Origin: Pseudacidovorax sp. NFM-22
GTDB taxonomy: Bacteria > Pseudomonadota > Gammaproteobacteria > Burkholderiales > Burkholderiaceae_C
Direction: 5' to 3'
Assembly (NCBI RefSeq): GCF_021401245.1
Contig: NZ_JACBFY010000002.1
Coordinates: forward strand, 186,001-250,000
Length of the DNA: 64,000 nucleotides
The translations under genes were made by a program, and so were the position numbers. Below the pieces are notes generated by a model that saw only the letters and a program-made list of their open reading frames with translations, did not search any database and was not told where the DNA came from. Below, piece by piece: positions 7,042-17,436 of the stretch; position 1 is the stretch's first letter; each line of letters begins with the position of its first letter.

Positions 7042-7851
7042 ATGATTCTAGCGAGCCCCTCCCCACTCAGCGTGGCCCTGGGCATCGCCACGGCCGCGGC
7101 CTACGGCGTGGCCGCCGCCTTCTCCCACAAGCTCAACCGCAGCGCCACCCAGGCCGTGGTCGCCATCGCGTGGCTGCTGCACGCGGCAGCGCTGGCCACC
7201 GGCCTGCTGCCCGGCACGCCGCGCTTCGGCTTCGCACCGGCGCTGTCGATCACGGCCTGGCTGGTGATGACGGTCTATGCGGTGGAAAGCCGGCTCTTCC
7301 CCGGCCTCACGGTGCGCCGCGTGCTCGCCGGACTGGGCGCCCTCGCCGCCCTCCTGGCCGCGGCTTTCCCGGGTTCGCCCTTGCACATGAATGCCTCGCC
7401 CTGGCTGCCGCTGCATCTGGCACTCGGCATCGCCAGCTACGGGCTCTTCGGCGCGGCCGTGGTGCATGCCTGGCTCATGACGCGGGCAGAGCGGCGCATC
7501 CGCCAGGCGGCCGATCCGCATGCGGGCCTGCCGCTGCTGACGCTGGAGCGCCTGACCTTCCGCTTCGTCACCGCCGGCTTCGTGCTGCTGTCGGCCACGC
7601 TGCTGGCGGGCCTGCTGTTCAGCGAGACGCTCTACGGGCCGCAGGTGCGCGCCTGGAAGTGGGACCACAAGACGGTGTTCTCGCTGCTGGCCTGGCTGAG
7701 CTTCGCCATCCTGCTGGCCGGCCGCAGCCGCTTCGGCTGGCGGGGCCGCACGGCCAAGCGCGTGCTCTACGCGGGGGCCGTGCTGCTGCTGCTGGCCTAC
7801 GTGGGCTCGCGCTTCGTGCTCGAAGTGGTGCTGCACCGGCCCGTCGCCTGA
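7042..7851 (+). CDS. Cytochrome c assembly (CcsA/CcmC-like) family membrane protein, YpjD-type
   Basis: This 269-residue protein is almost entirely hydrophobic, with about eight predicted membrane helices. It contains the family WxxD-type region near the C-terminus (AWKWDHKTVFSLLAW) and conserved His residues in membrane loops (LHLALGIASYG). In E. coli the homologue YpjD lies beside ffh and is annotated as an inner-membrane protein; a role in heme or cytochrome biogenesis is suggested only by domain similarity. It starts at an ATG placed six bases after a -10 box. The next gene overlaps it by one base (TGATG). Confidence 0.82.
   Translation: MILASPSPLSVALGIATAAAYGVAAAFSHKLNRSATQAVVAIAWLLHAAALATGLLPGTPRFGFAPALSITAWLVMTVYAVESRLFPGLTVRRVLAGLGALAALLAAAFPGSPLHMNASPWLPLHLALGIASYGLFGAAVVHAWLMTRAERRIRQAADPHAGLPLLTLERLTFRFVTAGFVLLSATLLAGLLFSETLYGPQVRAWKWDHKTVFSLLAWLSFAILLAGRSRFGWRGRTAKRVLYAGAVLLLLAYVGSRFVLEVVLHRPVA
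7045..7050 (-). promoter_or_regulatory. -10 box for ffh
   Basis: On the minus strand this reads TAGAAT. It would give ffh a 5' leader of about 120 bases. It overlaps the first codons of the divergent gene, so the two promoters interlock and may interfere. Confidence 0.45.
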
Positions 7852-8090
7852 TGAAATTCCTGCTCGTGACCCTTGTGGTGGCCGTGGCCATCTGGATCTG
7901 GCGGCGCAACCGCCAGGAAGAACTGGACGCCGCACCGCCGCCCCAGCCCAACGCCAGGCCGGCCGTCCGGGGGCCGCAGCAGATGGTGCGCTGCGCCCAT
8001 TGCGGCCTGCACCTGCCGGCCGCCGACGCCGTGACCGGCCGCCACGGCATCTATTGCAGCGACCGGCACCGCAACGCCGCGGAGCCATGA
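7851..8090 (+). CDS. PP0621-family small zinc-ribbon-like membrane protein
   Basis: The 79-residue protein has one N-terminal membrane segment (residues 2-17), a Pro-rich linker, and a Cys/His-rich tail. The tail motif CAHCGLHLP ... YCSDRHR looks like a small zinc ribbon. It resembles a widespread uncharacterised family known as PP0621, often found just upstream of pilS. Its start overlaps the previous stop by one base, and its own TGA overlaps the pilS ATG (ATGA), so the three genes are probably cotranscribed. Function unknown. Confidence 0.8.
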   Translation: MKFLLVTLVVAVAIWIWRRNRQEELDAAPPPQPNARPAVRGPQQMVRCAHCGLHLPAADAVTGRHGIYCSDRHRNAAEP

Positions 8091-9784
8091 CACCGGACAC
8101 GGACTTTCCGTCGTCGAACACGGACTGGTCCGCGCTGGAAACCCGCACCGAGCGCAGCCAGGCCCTGCAGCGGGTATGGCGGGGCTTCATGACGGCCCGG
8201 CCGGCGGTGGGGCTGCTGCTGCTGGCGCTGCAGGGCATTGCCTTCGCCCTGGGCCAGTCCACGCACGCGCCGACCCTGGCCATCACGGCCCTCTACGCCG
8301 CCTTCACCCTGGCCGACCGGCTGCGTACGCCCGCGCGCCTGCCGCTGCGGCGGCTGGGCATGACCTGGCTGCTGTGCATCGGCCTCGACGTGGGCGTGTT
8401 CGCACTGCTTCAGGCACTGCAGACCGGCACCACGGTCAACTACACGCCCTTGCTGGCCCTTCCGGTCCTCATGGCGGCCGTGGCCGGGGGCCTGGTGGTC
8501 GGGCTGGCCACCACCTCGGCCGCCACGCTGCTGATGCTGGCCGAGGCGCTGCGCTTCCAGCTCGCGGCCGGCCCCGACGGGCCGGGCCGGTTGCTCCAGG
8601 CGGCGCTGACCGGCACGGGCCTGTTCGTGCTGTCGCTGCTGGCCCACCAGTTGGCGCTGCGGCTGGCCCGCGAGGAGGCCCGAGCCAGCCGCAGCCAGGA
8701 TTCGGCCCAGCTGCAGGCGCAGATCAATGCCCTCGTGATCGAGGCGCTGGCCGAAGGCGTGCTGGTGGTGGACGAGGCCGGCCGCGTGCACACGGCCAAC
8801 CCGGCCGCCGATGCCCTGCTGGGAGGTGGGCTGGACCGCGGCTCCCTGCCGCGCTCGCTGATGGCCCATCCGGCGTGGCAGCCGCTGGCCAGCCTTGCGC
8901 AGCGCACCTTCGAGGACAGGGCCGACCTCGGCGCCGACCTGCCGATCGCCCAGCCCCAGGCCACGCCGCGCGAGCTGCGGGTGCGCACCCGGCTGACGGC
9001 CGTGGACGGCGCCCGCGACCGCGGCTTCTGCGTGATGTTCCTGCAGGACCTGCGGCAGCTGGAAGCCCGCATCCGCACCGAGAAGATGGCTGCGATGGGC
9101 CGCATGTCGGCGGCCGTCGCGCACGAGATCCGCAATCCGCTGGCCGCCATCACGCAGGCCAGCGCCCTGCTGGAGGAGGATCTGACCGAGCCGGCCCAGC
9201 AGCGCCTCAATGCCATGGTGCAGCAGAACGCGCGCCGGCTCGGCCGCATCGTCGACGAGGTGCTGGACGTCGCGCGCGTGCGCCAGCAAGGCAGCGACCT
9301 GGGCCAGGGAACGGCCCTGCCCCTGGCCGCCAGCGTCTACGCCATGGTCGACGAATGGAGCCGCCAGAGCGGCCGCGCGCAGCCGGCCCTGCGCCTGGTG
9401 GAAAGCCTGCCGGCGGTGCGCTTCAACGAGGAGCACCTGCGGCGCATCCTGGTCAACCTGCTCGACAACGCCGCCCGCTATGCAGGGCCGGGCGAGGAAT
9501 CCATCCGCGTCCACACCTTCGCCGCAGGCGACGGCCGGCCCACCCTGGCCGTCTGGAGCGACGGCGCGCCCCTGGAGCAGGGCGTGGAACGCCACCTGTT
9601 CGAGCCCTTCTTCTCGTCCGAGAGCCGCTCCAGCGGGCTGGGCCTGTTCATCTGCCGTGAGCTGTGCGAGCGCCATGGAGCCACCATCCGCTACGAACGC
9701 CTGCGTCCCGCACCCGACGTGCCGGCCGGCAATGCCTTCCTGCTGAGCTTCGCGCCAGCGCAGGCGGGCGCTTTGCCACAATAG
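8087..9784 (+). CDS. pilS: Type IV pilus sensor histidine kinase PilS
   Basis: PilS is a membrane kinase that controls PilR and, in other bacteria, pilin transcription. The 565-residue protein has an N-terminal block of about six membrane segments (residues 30-205), then a PAS-like region (VVDEAGRVHTANPAADALL). The HisKA domain follows with the phosphorylated His at residue 346 (AVAHEIRNPLAAI), and a HATPase domain closes it (NLLDNAARY, SSGLGLFICREL). The ATG overlaps the upstream stop by four bases. pilR follows after four bases. No pilin or pilus assembly gene lies nearby. Confidence 0.9.
   Translation: MTPDTDFPSSNTDWSALETRTERSQALQRVWRGFMTARPAVGLLLLALQGIAFALGQSTHAPTLAITALYAAFTLADRLRTPARLPLRRLGMTWLLCIGLDVGVFALLQALQTGTTVNYTPLLALPVLMAAVAGGLVVGLATTSAATLLMLAEALRFQLAAGPDGPGRLLQAALTGTGLFVLSLLAHQLALRLAREEARASRSQDSAQLQAQINALVIEALAEGVLVVDEAGRVHTANPAADALLGGGLDRGSLPRSLMAHPAWQPLASLAQRTFEDRADLGADLPIAQPQATPRELRVRTRLTAVDGARDRGFCVMFLQDLRQLEARIRTEKMAAMGRMSAAVAHEIRNPLAAITQASALLEEDLTEPAQQRLNAMVQQNARRLGRIVDEVLDVARVRQQGSDLGQGTALPLAASVYAMVDEWSRQSGRAQPALRLVESLPAVRFNEEHLRRILVNLLDNAARYAGPGEESIRVHTFAAGDGRPTLAVWSDGAPLEQGVERHLFEPFFSSESRSSGLGLFICRELCERHGATIRYERLRPAPDVPAGNAFLLSFAPAQAGALPQ
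9777..9782 (+). promoter_or_regulatory. Possible internal -10 box for pilR
   Basis: CACAAT lies six bases before the GTG start of pilR, overlapping the pilS stop codon. It repeats the spacing seen at other starts in this window. The genes are probably also cotranscribed, so this box may be fortuitous. Confidence 0.3.
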
Positions 9785-9788
9785 CTCG

Positions 9789-11327
9789 GTGAGCAGTTCT
9801 CCCGCATCGCCGCCGGCGCAGATCCTCGTCGTGGACGACGAGCCCGACCTGCGCACCCTCTACGAACTGACCCTGCTGCGCGAGGGCTACCTGGTCGAAG
9901 CAGCCAGCAGCGTGGAGGAGGCGTGGCAGCACCTGCAGGCCAACCGCTTCGATGCCGTGATCACCGACATGCGGCTGCCCGACGGCCTCGGCCTGGAGCT
10001 GCTGCAGCGCATCGCGCGCCACCAGCGCAGCGAACGCTGCGTCGTGATGACCGCCTACGGCTCGGCCGAGAACGCCGTCGAGGCGCTCAAGGCCGGCGCC
10101 TTCGACTACCTGACCAAGCCGGTGGACCTGAAGCAGTTCCGCAGCGTGGTGGCCTCGGCCGTGCAGGAGCGCCCGGGCGGCACGCCGGCGCGTCCCGCGT
10201 CGCCACGCGAGTCCGCGCCGGTCGTGCCGGCCGAAGAAGCGCCGGCCGAGGCAGGCGTTGCGCCCGCGGCCCGCGCCGCGCTGGCGCGCCTGGTGGGCGA
10301 GTCGGACGCCATGCGCGCAGTCAAGGCCCGCATCGTGCGCGTGGCGCGCGGCATGGCACCGGTGCTGATCCACGGCGAATCGGGCACGGGCAAGGAGCTG
10401 GTGGCGCGCGCCCTGCACGCCTGCAGCCAACGTGCAGGCGGCCCCTTCGTCGCCGTCAACTGCGGCGCCATTCCGGAGGCGCTGCTGGAGGCCGAGTTCT
10501 TCGGCGCGCGCAAGGGCTCCTACACCGGCGCGATGCAGGACCGCGACGGCTACTTCCAGGCGGCGCGCGGCGGCACGCTCTTCCTCGACGAGATCGGCGA
10601 CCTGCCGCTGGCCATGCAGTCCAAGCTGCTGCGGGCCATCCAGGAACGCTGCGTGCGGCCCATCGGCAGCACGCAGGAGGAGCCGGTGGACGTGCGCATC
10701 GTCAGCGCCACACACAAGGACCTGCAGGCCGAGGTGCTGGCGGGCCGCTTCCGACAGGACCTGTTCTACCGCCTCAACGTGATCGAGGTGCGGCTGCCGC
10801 CGCTGCGCGAGCGCCGGGAGGACCTGTCGGCCCTGTGCACCGCCCTGCTGGCACGCATCGCCGAGGAAAGCGGCCAGCCGGTGCCGCGGATGACGATGCA
10901 GGTGCTGCTCAAGCTCGAATCGCATCCGCTGCGCGGCAACGTGCGCGAACTGGAGAACCTGCTACACCGGGCCGTCGCCCTGAGCGAGGGCGACACGCTG
11001 CAGCTGGACGTCGAAGCCGCGGACGGCAGCGGCCTGCAGGACCTGTCCATGCCGCTCTTTGCCATGCCAGCGCCGGGCGCCGTGACGGCCGTTCCCGTGC
11101 CGGAGGCCGCGCCCACCGGATCGCCGGCGATGGCGGGAGACCCCCCCGTGCCGGCCGATCTGCAGCAGTACCTCGACGACCAGGAACGCGGCATCGTCGA
11201 GCGCGCGCTGCGCGAGGCCAACTACAACCGCACCGCCGCCGCCGCGCGCCTGGGCCTGAGCCTGCGCCAGATCCGCTACCGCATCGCGCGTCTGGGCATC
11301 GCGGTGCCGCATGGCGACGATGACTGA
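9789..11327 (+). CDS. pilR: Type IV pilus sigma-54 response regulator PilR
   Basis: PilR is an NtrC-type activator paired with PilS. The 512-residue protein has a receiver domain with phosphoacceptor D60 (ITDMRLPDG) and a Pro/Ala-rich linker. The AAA+ domain has Walker A GESGTGKE, Walker B GGTLFLDEIGD and the sigma-54 loop GSYTGA at residues 243-248. The C-terminal Fis-type helix-turn-helix reads NYNRTAAAARLGLSLRQIRYR. The loop differs from the GAFTGA or GSFTGA of most PilR proteins by Tyr at the aromatic position. The start is GTG, four bases after pilS, with no Shine-Dalgarno. ampD overlaps its 3' end by 17 bases if ampD starts at 11311. Confidence 0.93.
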   Translation: MSSSPASPPAQILVVDDEPDLRTLYELTLLREGYLVEAASSVEEAWQHLQANRFDAVITDMRLPDGLGLELLQRIARHQRSERCVVMTAYGSAENAVEALKAGAFDYLTKPVDLKQFRSVVASAVQERPGGTPARPASPRESAPVVPAEEAPAEAGVAPAARAALARLVGESDAMRAVKARIVRVARGMAPVLIHGESGTGKELVARALHACSQRAGGPFVAVNCGAIPEALLEAEFFGARKGSYTGAMQDRDGYFQAARGGTLFLDEIGDLPLAMQSKLLRAIQERCVRPIGSTQEEPVDVRIVSATHKDLQAEVLAGRFRQDLFYRLNVIEVRLPPLRERREDLSALCTALLARIAEESGQPVPRMTMQVLLKLESHPLRGNVRELENLLHRAVALSEGDTLQLDVEAADGSGLQDLSMPLFAMPAPGAVTAVPVPEAAPTGSPAMAGDPPVPADLQQYLDDQERGIVERALREANYNRTAAAARLGLSLRQIRYRIARLGIAVPHGDDD

Positions 11328-11901
11328 GCCCGACGCCGACATCTGGGACGGTGGCTGGCTGCGCGCGGCGCGGCGGCTGGACTCCCCCAACTTCGGCCCC
11401 CGTCCGGCGGGGGCCTGCATCGATCTCCTGGTGGTGCACTCCATCAGCCTGCCGCCCGGCCACTATGGCGGCGAGGAAGTGCAGCAGCTCTTCACCAACC
11501 GGCTGGACTGGGACGCGCATCCCTACTTTGCGCAGATCCGGGGTCTGGAGGTCTCGGCGCACTTCTACATCCGCCGCGATGGCGAACTCTGGCAGTTCGT
11601 CAGCGCGGACGACCGGGCCTGGCACGCGGGCGTCTCGCAGTGGCGGGGTCGCGCCAGCTGCAATGACGATTCGGTGGGCGTGGAGCTGGAAGGCCTTGAA
11701 GGCGAGCGCTTCGAAGACGCGCAGTACGAGACCCTGGCCCAGCTCGCGCGGGCACTGTCGGCCTGCTATCCGATCGCCTACGTCGCCGGCCACGAACACA
11801 TCGCTCCCGGCCGCAAATACGACCCGGGGCCGGGCTTCGACTGGGCCCGCCTGGCGCGGCAGCTGGCGGGCACCGCCATCGCCTTCCCGGCCGCTCCTTA
11901 A
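11311..11901 (+). CDS. ampD: 1,6-anhydro-N-acetylmuramyl-L-alanine amidase AmpD
   Basis: AmpD is a cytoplasmic zinc amidase that removes the stem peptide from anhydro-muropeptides during peptidoglycan recycling and so limits AmpC induction. The 196-residue protein shows the amidase_2 fold. Zinc-ligand His occurs near the start of the domain (LLVVHSISLPPG), and the second His and Asp occur in GHEHIAPGRKYDPGP. It is close to the usual 180-190 residues. Two in-frame starts exist, ATG 11311 and ATG 11320; both overlap pilR. With mpl elsewhere in the window, this indicates an active recycling pathway. Confidence 0.93.
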   Translation: MATMTEPDADIWDGGWLRAARRLDSPNFGPRPAGACIDLLVVHSISLPPGHYGGEEVQQLFTNRLDWDAHPYFAQIRGLEVSAHFYIRRDGELWQFVSADDRAWHAGVSQWRGRASCNDDSVGVELEGLEGERFEDAQYETLAQLARALSACYPIAYVAGHEHIAPGRKYDPGPGFDWARLARQLAGTAIAFPAAP

Positions 11902-12121
11902 ATTTTTCAATCGGACCCCGGGGAGCGATGGCGCCAGCGCTCCGGGGCGGGCCGGATGGCCGGGCGTCGCCAAGCCCCTGTTCATGCGGGTTTGCGCGCC
12001 AAATCGCCCGCCAAGCCGCATCGCTGCGGCCTCGGCCGCGTACCCACCTACTGCTGCTTGGCTCCGGCGCGGCATCCTGGGGTTTCACCGGAAGTCAAGC
12101 TTGACCCGGCGCCCCGACCAA
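11902..12121. other. Spacer after ampD with imperfect GC hairpin
   Basis: I see no gene here. An imperfect hairpin (CCCCGGGGAGCG 11916-11927 against CGCTCCGGGG 11938-11947) follows ampD but has no T run. A perfect 12-bp palindrome GTCAAGCTTGAC lies at 12094-12105, 17 bases before the first NrdR box; its role is unknown. Confidence 0.5.
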
Positions 12122-12137
12122 ACACTACCGGTAGTGC
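12122..12137 (+). promoter_or_regulatory. NrdR box 1
   Basis: ACACTACCGGTAGTGC is nearly palindromic and fits the NrdR operator pattern ACAC..TA..GTGT. It abuts the -35 of the nrdA promoter and is 32 bases (three helical turns) from box 2. Confidence 0.78.
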
Positions 12138-12138
12138 A

Positions 12139-12167
12139 TTGGCTCCCCCCGGGACACCAGATATAGT
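12139..12167 (+). promoter_or_regulatory. nrdA promoter (-35 TTGGCT, -10 TATAGT)
   Basis: TTGGCT at 12139-12144 and TATAGT at 12162-12167 are 17 bases apart, the ideal sigma-70 spacing. The expected start is near 12174, giving a leader of about 76 bases before nrdA. NrdR box 2 covers the -10. Confidence 0.75.
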
Positions 12168-12169
12168 GC
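12154..12169 (+). promoter_or_regulatory. NrdR box 2
   Basis: ACACCAGATATAGTGC fits the NrdR box consensus and overlaps the -10. Paired boxes at 31-32 bp spacing are the hallmark of NrdR-repressed ribonucleotide reductase promoters. Confidence 0.8.
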
Positions 12170-12250
12170 CCCTCCATCGACGCGGCGGCATGGATCCCTG
12201 CCCGCCCGCGCCCTGATCGACGAACACCAAGCCCCCTCAAGAGGAACCGC

Positions 12251-15190
<2,940 letters not shown>

Positions 15191-15214
15191 TCGCAGCGCG
15201 CATCGCGCGTTGAT

Positions 15215-15247
15215 GCATGCGTTCCTGCGCAAAGCAGGAACGCATGC
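15215..15247 (+). other. Perfect 14-bp stem-loop in nrdA-nrdB spacer
   Basis: GCATGCGTTCCTGC (15215-15228) pairs perfectly with 15234-15247 across a five-base loop. No T run follows, so it is not a standard terminator. It is the first of three hairpins in the spacer. Confidence 0.75.
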
Positions 15248-15257
15248 CTTCATGTCG

Positions 15258-15284
15258 GGGCATCGGACGACAGACCCGATGCCC
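15258..15284 (+). other. 9-bp stem-loop in nrdA-nrdB spacer
   Basis: GGGCATCGG (15258-15266) pairs with CCGATGCCC (15276-15284) across nine bases. It is the second of three hairpins. Confidence 0.6.
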
Positions 15285-15300
15285 AGGCACAACAAAATTC

Positions 15301-15344
15301 AGCAACGACACAGCCGAAGAACTTTTCAATCGCGTGTCGTTGCT
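15301..15344 (+). other. 11-bp inverted repeat just before nrdB
   Basis: AGCAACGACAC (15301-15311) and GTGTCGTTGCT (15334-15344) are perfect complements with a 22-base loop. The right arm ends 26 bases before the chosen nrdB start, so it could affect ribosome access or be a protein-binding dyad. Confidence 0.6.
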
Positions 15345-15370
15345 CTGATAATTGAGCATTGGATTTTTCT

Positions 15371-16576
15371 ATGTTGACCTGGGACGACGAAGTCAAGCCC
15401 TCCAATTCGGGCGCACTGTCGAATGCATCGGACATGGCCGCAGGCCGGTCGATGGCATCCCCTTCCTCCCCCGCTTCCTTTGCACAGCCCGCGCTGGCCA
15501 CGCACAGCTTCAGCGCTCCTGCTGCTGCGCAACCCGGTGCTGCCACGACTGCCGCTGCGCGCCGCGTGAATGCCGCCGACAAGCGCATCATCAACGGCCA
15601 GACCGACGTCAACCAGCTGGTGCCCTTCAAGTACAAGTGGGCCTGGGAAAAGTACCTCGCCACCTGCGCCAATCACTGGATGCCGCAGGAGGTCAACATG
15701 AACCGCGACATCGCCCTCTGGAAGGACCCGAACGGCCTGACCGAGGACGAGCGCCGCATCGTCAAGCGCAACCTCGGCTTCTTCGTCACCGCCGACTCGC
15801 TGGCCGCCAACAACATCGTGCTGGGCACCTACCGGCACATCACCGCGCCCGAATGCCGCCAGTTCCTGCTGCGCCAGGCCTTCGAGGAAGCGATCCACAC
15901 CCACGCCTACCAGTACATCGTCGAGTCGCTGGGCCTGGACGAGTCCGAGATCTTCAACGCCTACAACGAAGTCCAGTCGATCCGCGACAAGGACGAGTTC
16001 CTGATCCCGTTCATCGACGCGATCATGGATCCGAACTTCAAGACCGGCACGCCCGAGACCGACCAGACGCTGCTGAAGTCGCTGATCGTCTTCGCCTGCC
16101 TGATGGAAGGCCTTTTCTTCTACGTCGGCTTCACGCAGATCCTCGCGCTCGGACGCCAGAACAAGATGACCGGTGCCGCCGAGCAGTACCAGTACATCCT
16201 GCGCGACGAGTCGATGCACTGCAACTTCGGCATCGACCTGATCAACCAGCTCAAGCTCGAGAACCCGCATCTGTGGACGCCCGAGTTCAAGGCCGAGATC
16301 AAGGCCCTGTTCCAGAAGGCCGTCGAGCTCGAATACCGCTATGCCGAAGACACCATGCCCCGCGGCGTGCTCGGCATGAATGCCTCCATGTTCAAGGGCT
16401 ACCTGCGCTACATCGCCAACCGGCGTGCCACGCAGATCGGCCTGGAAGCGCTCTTCCCGAACGAGGAAAACCCGTTCCCCTGGATGAGCGAAATGATCGA
16501 CCTGAAGAAAGAGCGCAATTTCTTCGAAACCCGCGTGATCGAATACCAGTCGGGTGGTGCGCTCTCATGGGACTGA
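15371..16576 (+). CDS. nrdB: Class Ia ribonucleoside-diphosphate reductase, beta subunit
   Basis: NrdB holds the di-iron centre and tyrosyl radical that drive NrdA. The 401-residue protein begins with an unusual Ala/Ser-rich stretch of about 55 residues, then the ferritin-like helices. Metal ligands and radical residues are visible: Asp in TADSLAANN, Glu and His in [10 protein letters not shown] with the Tyr that aligns to E. coli Y122, and later Glu and His in the [10 protein letters not shown] segment. ATG 15371 was chosen; an upstream TTG at 15359 would add four residues. The Shine-Dalgarno is weak. The Ala-rich N-terminus is not part of the conserved fold. Confidence 0.93.
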   Translation: MLTWDDEVKPSNSGALSNASDMAAGRSMASPSSPASFAQPALATHSFSAPAAAQPGAATTAAARRVNAADKRIINGQTDVNQLVPFKYKWAWEKYLATCANHWMPQEVNMNRDIALWKDPNGLTEDERRIVKRNLGFFVTADSLAANNIVLGTYRHITAPECRQFLLRQAFEEAIHTHAYQYIVESLGLDESEIFNAYNEVQSIRDKDEFLIPFIDAIMDPNFKTGTPETDQTLLKSLIVFACLMEGLFFYVGFTQILALGRQNKMTGAAEQYQYILRDESMHCNFGIDLINQLKLENPHLWTPEFKAEIKALFQKAVELEYRYAEDTMPRGVLGMNASMFKGYLRYIANRRATQIGLEALFPNEENPFPWMSEMIDLKKERNFFETRVIEYQSGGALSWD

Positions 16577-16615
16577 GCACGACTCTTTCCTGAAGGACGA
16601 ATGGATCTGAGACCC

Positions 16616-16662
16616 GCCCCGGACGCCAGACGCACCCCAGAGTGCGGCGTCCGGGGCTTTCC
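16616..16662 (+). terminator. Terminator-like hairpin after nrdB
   Basis: GCCCCGGACGCC (16616-16627) pairs perfectly with GGCGTCCGGGGC (16646-16657), and GCAC/GTGC extend pairing within the loop. A short T stretch (TTTCCC) follows. Confidence 0.75.
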
Positions 16663-16770
16663 CATTCGTGGTGGCGGGGTGTGCCCCGACGTCACGGATC
16701 GCTGGCCGCAGGCACACGGGCGGCCCGTGCAATTCGAAGGTTGATTTCCAACTTGATCAAGGAGAAAGAA

Positions 16771-17346
16771 ATGGCAACTGCAAAGAAGGCTCCGGCCAAG
16801 AAGGTCGCTGCAAAGAAGGCCGCTCCGGCCAAGAAGGTCGCGGCGAAGAAGGCGGCTCCGGCCAAGAAGGCCGCCGCACCGGCGAAGAAGGTTGCGGCCA
16901 AGAAGGCGGCACCGGCCAAGAAGGTCGCAGCGAAGAAGGCTGCACCCGCCAAGAAGGCAGCGCCGGCAAAGAAGGTTGCGGCCAAGAAGGCGGCACCGGC
17001 CAAGAAGGTCGCGGCGAAGAAGGCTGCGCCCGCCAAGAAGGCCGCAGCGCCGGCGAAGAAGGTTGCCGCCAAGAAGGCCGCAGCACCTGCGAAGAAGGTC
17101 GCCGCCAAGAAGGCTGCACCGGCCAAGAAGGTCGCCGCCAAGAAGACGACGGCGGCCAAGACGGCTGCGGCCCCCAAGGCCCCCGCCAAGAAGGCCGCTG
17201 CCAAGAAGGCTGCCGCCAAAAAGCCTGCCCCTGCGAAAGCGCCTGCCCCTGCGGCTGCGCCCGCGCCTGCCGCTGCAGCCCCTGCAGCACAGACCACGCT
17301 GAGCCCGCAGGCCGCCTGGCCCTTCCCCACGGCCAGCAAGCCCTGA
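16771..17346 (+). CDS. Histone H1-like lysine/alanine-repeat DNA-binding protein
   Basis: This 191-residue protein consists almost wholly of AAKKAAPAKKV-type repeats, resembling eukaryotic H1 tails and bacterial H1-like proteins such as BpH1 and AlgP. It should bind and compact DNA non-specifically through its lysines. The repeats run from residue 5 to about 150, then become Ala/Pro-rich, and the protein ends with a short hydrophobic tail (AAWPFPTASKP). The start is fixed by a Shine-Dalgarno (AAGGAG) and the MATAKKAP N-terminus; upstream in-frame codons lack this character. The DNA repeats in units of GCCAAGAAGGC could change length by slippage. It is a single-gene unit with its own terminator. 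Confidence 0.88.
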   Translation: MATAKKAPAKKVAAKKAAPAKKVAAKKAAPAKKAAAPAKKVAAKKAAPAKKVAAKKAAPAKKAAPAKKVAAKKAAPAKKVAAKKAAPAKKAAAPAKKVAAKKAAAPAKKVAAKKAAPAKKVAAKKTTAAKTAAAPKAPAKKAAAKKAAAKKPAPAKAPAPAAAPAPAAAAPAAQTTLSPQAAWPFPTASKP

Positions 17347-17387
17347 GGCGGAACGAAGCGCCGCGCCAGCGGCCTTCGAAGCCCGAA

Positions 17388-17416
17388 CCCGGCGACCGCA
17401 AGGCGCCGGGTTTTTT
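17388..17416 (+). terminator. Rho-independent terminator after the H1-like gene
   Basis: CCCGGCG (17388-17394) pairs with CGCCGGG (17404-17410) and is followed by six T. It separates the converging H1-like and PfkB genes. Confidence 0.88.
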
Positions 17417-17436
17417 ATTGCCGCGTCGCGCGCCGC

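Noticed and set aside
11916-11947. Terminator after ampD
   Set aside because: The hairpin has a bulge and no T run, so I list it only as a spacer feature.
16786-17140. Regular DNA repeats that could suggest a CRISPR array or satellite
   Set aside because: The units are in-frame codons of the Lys/Ala-rich H1-like protein with no unique spacers.
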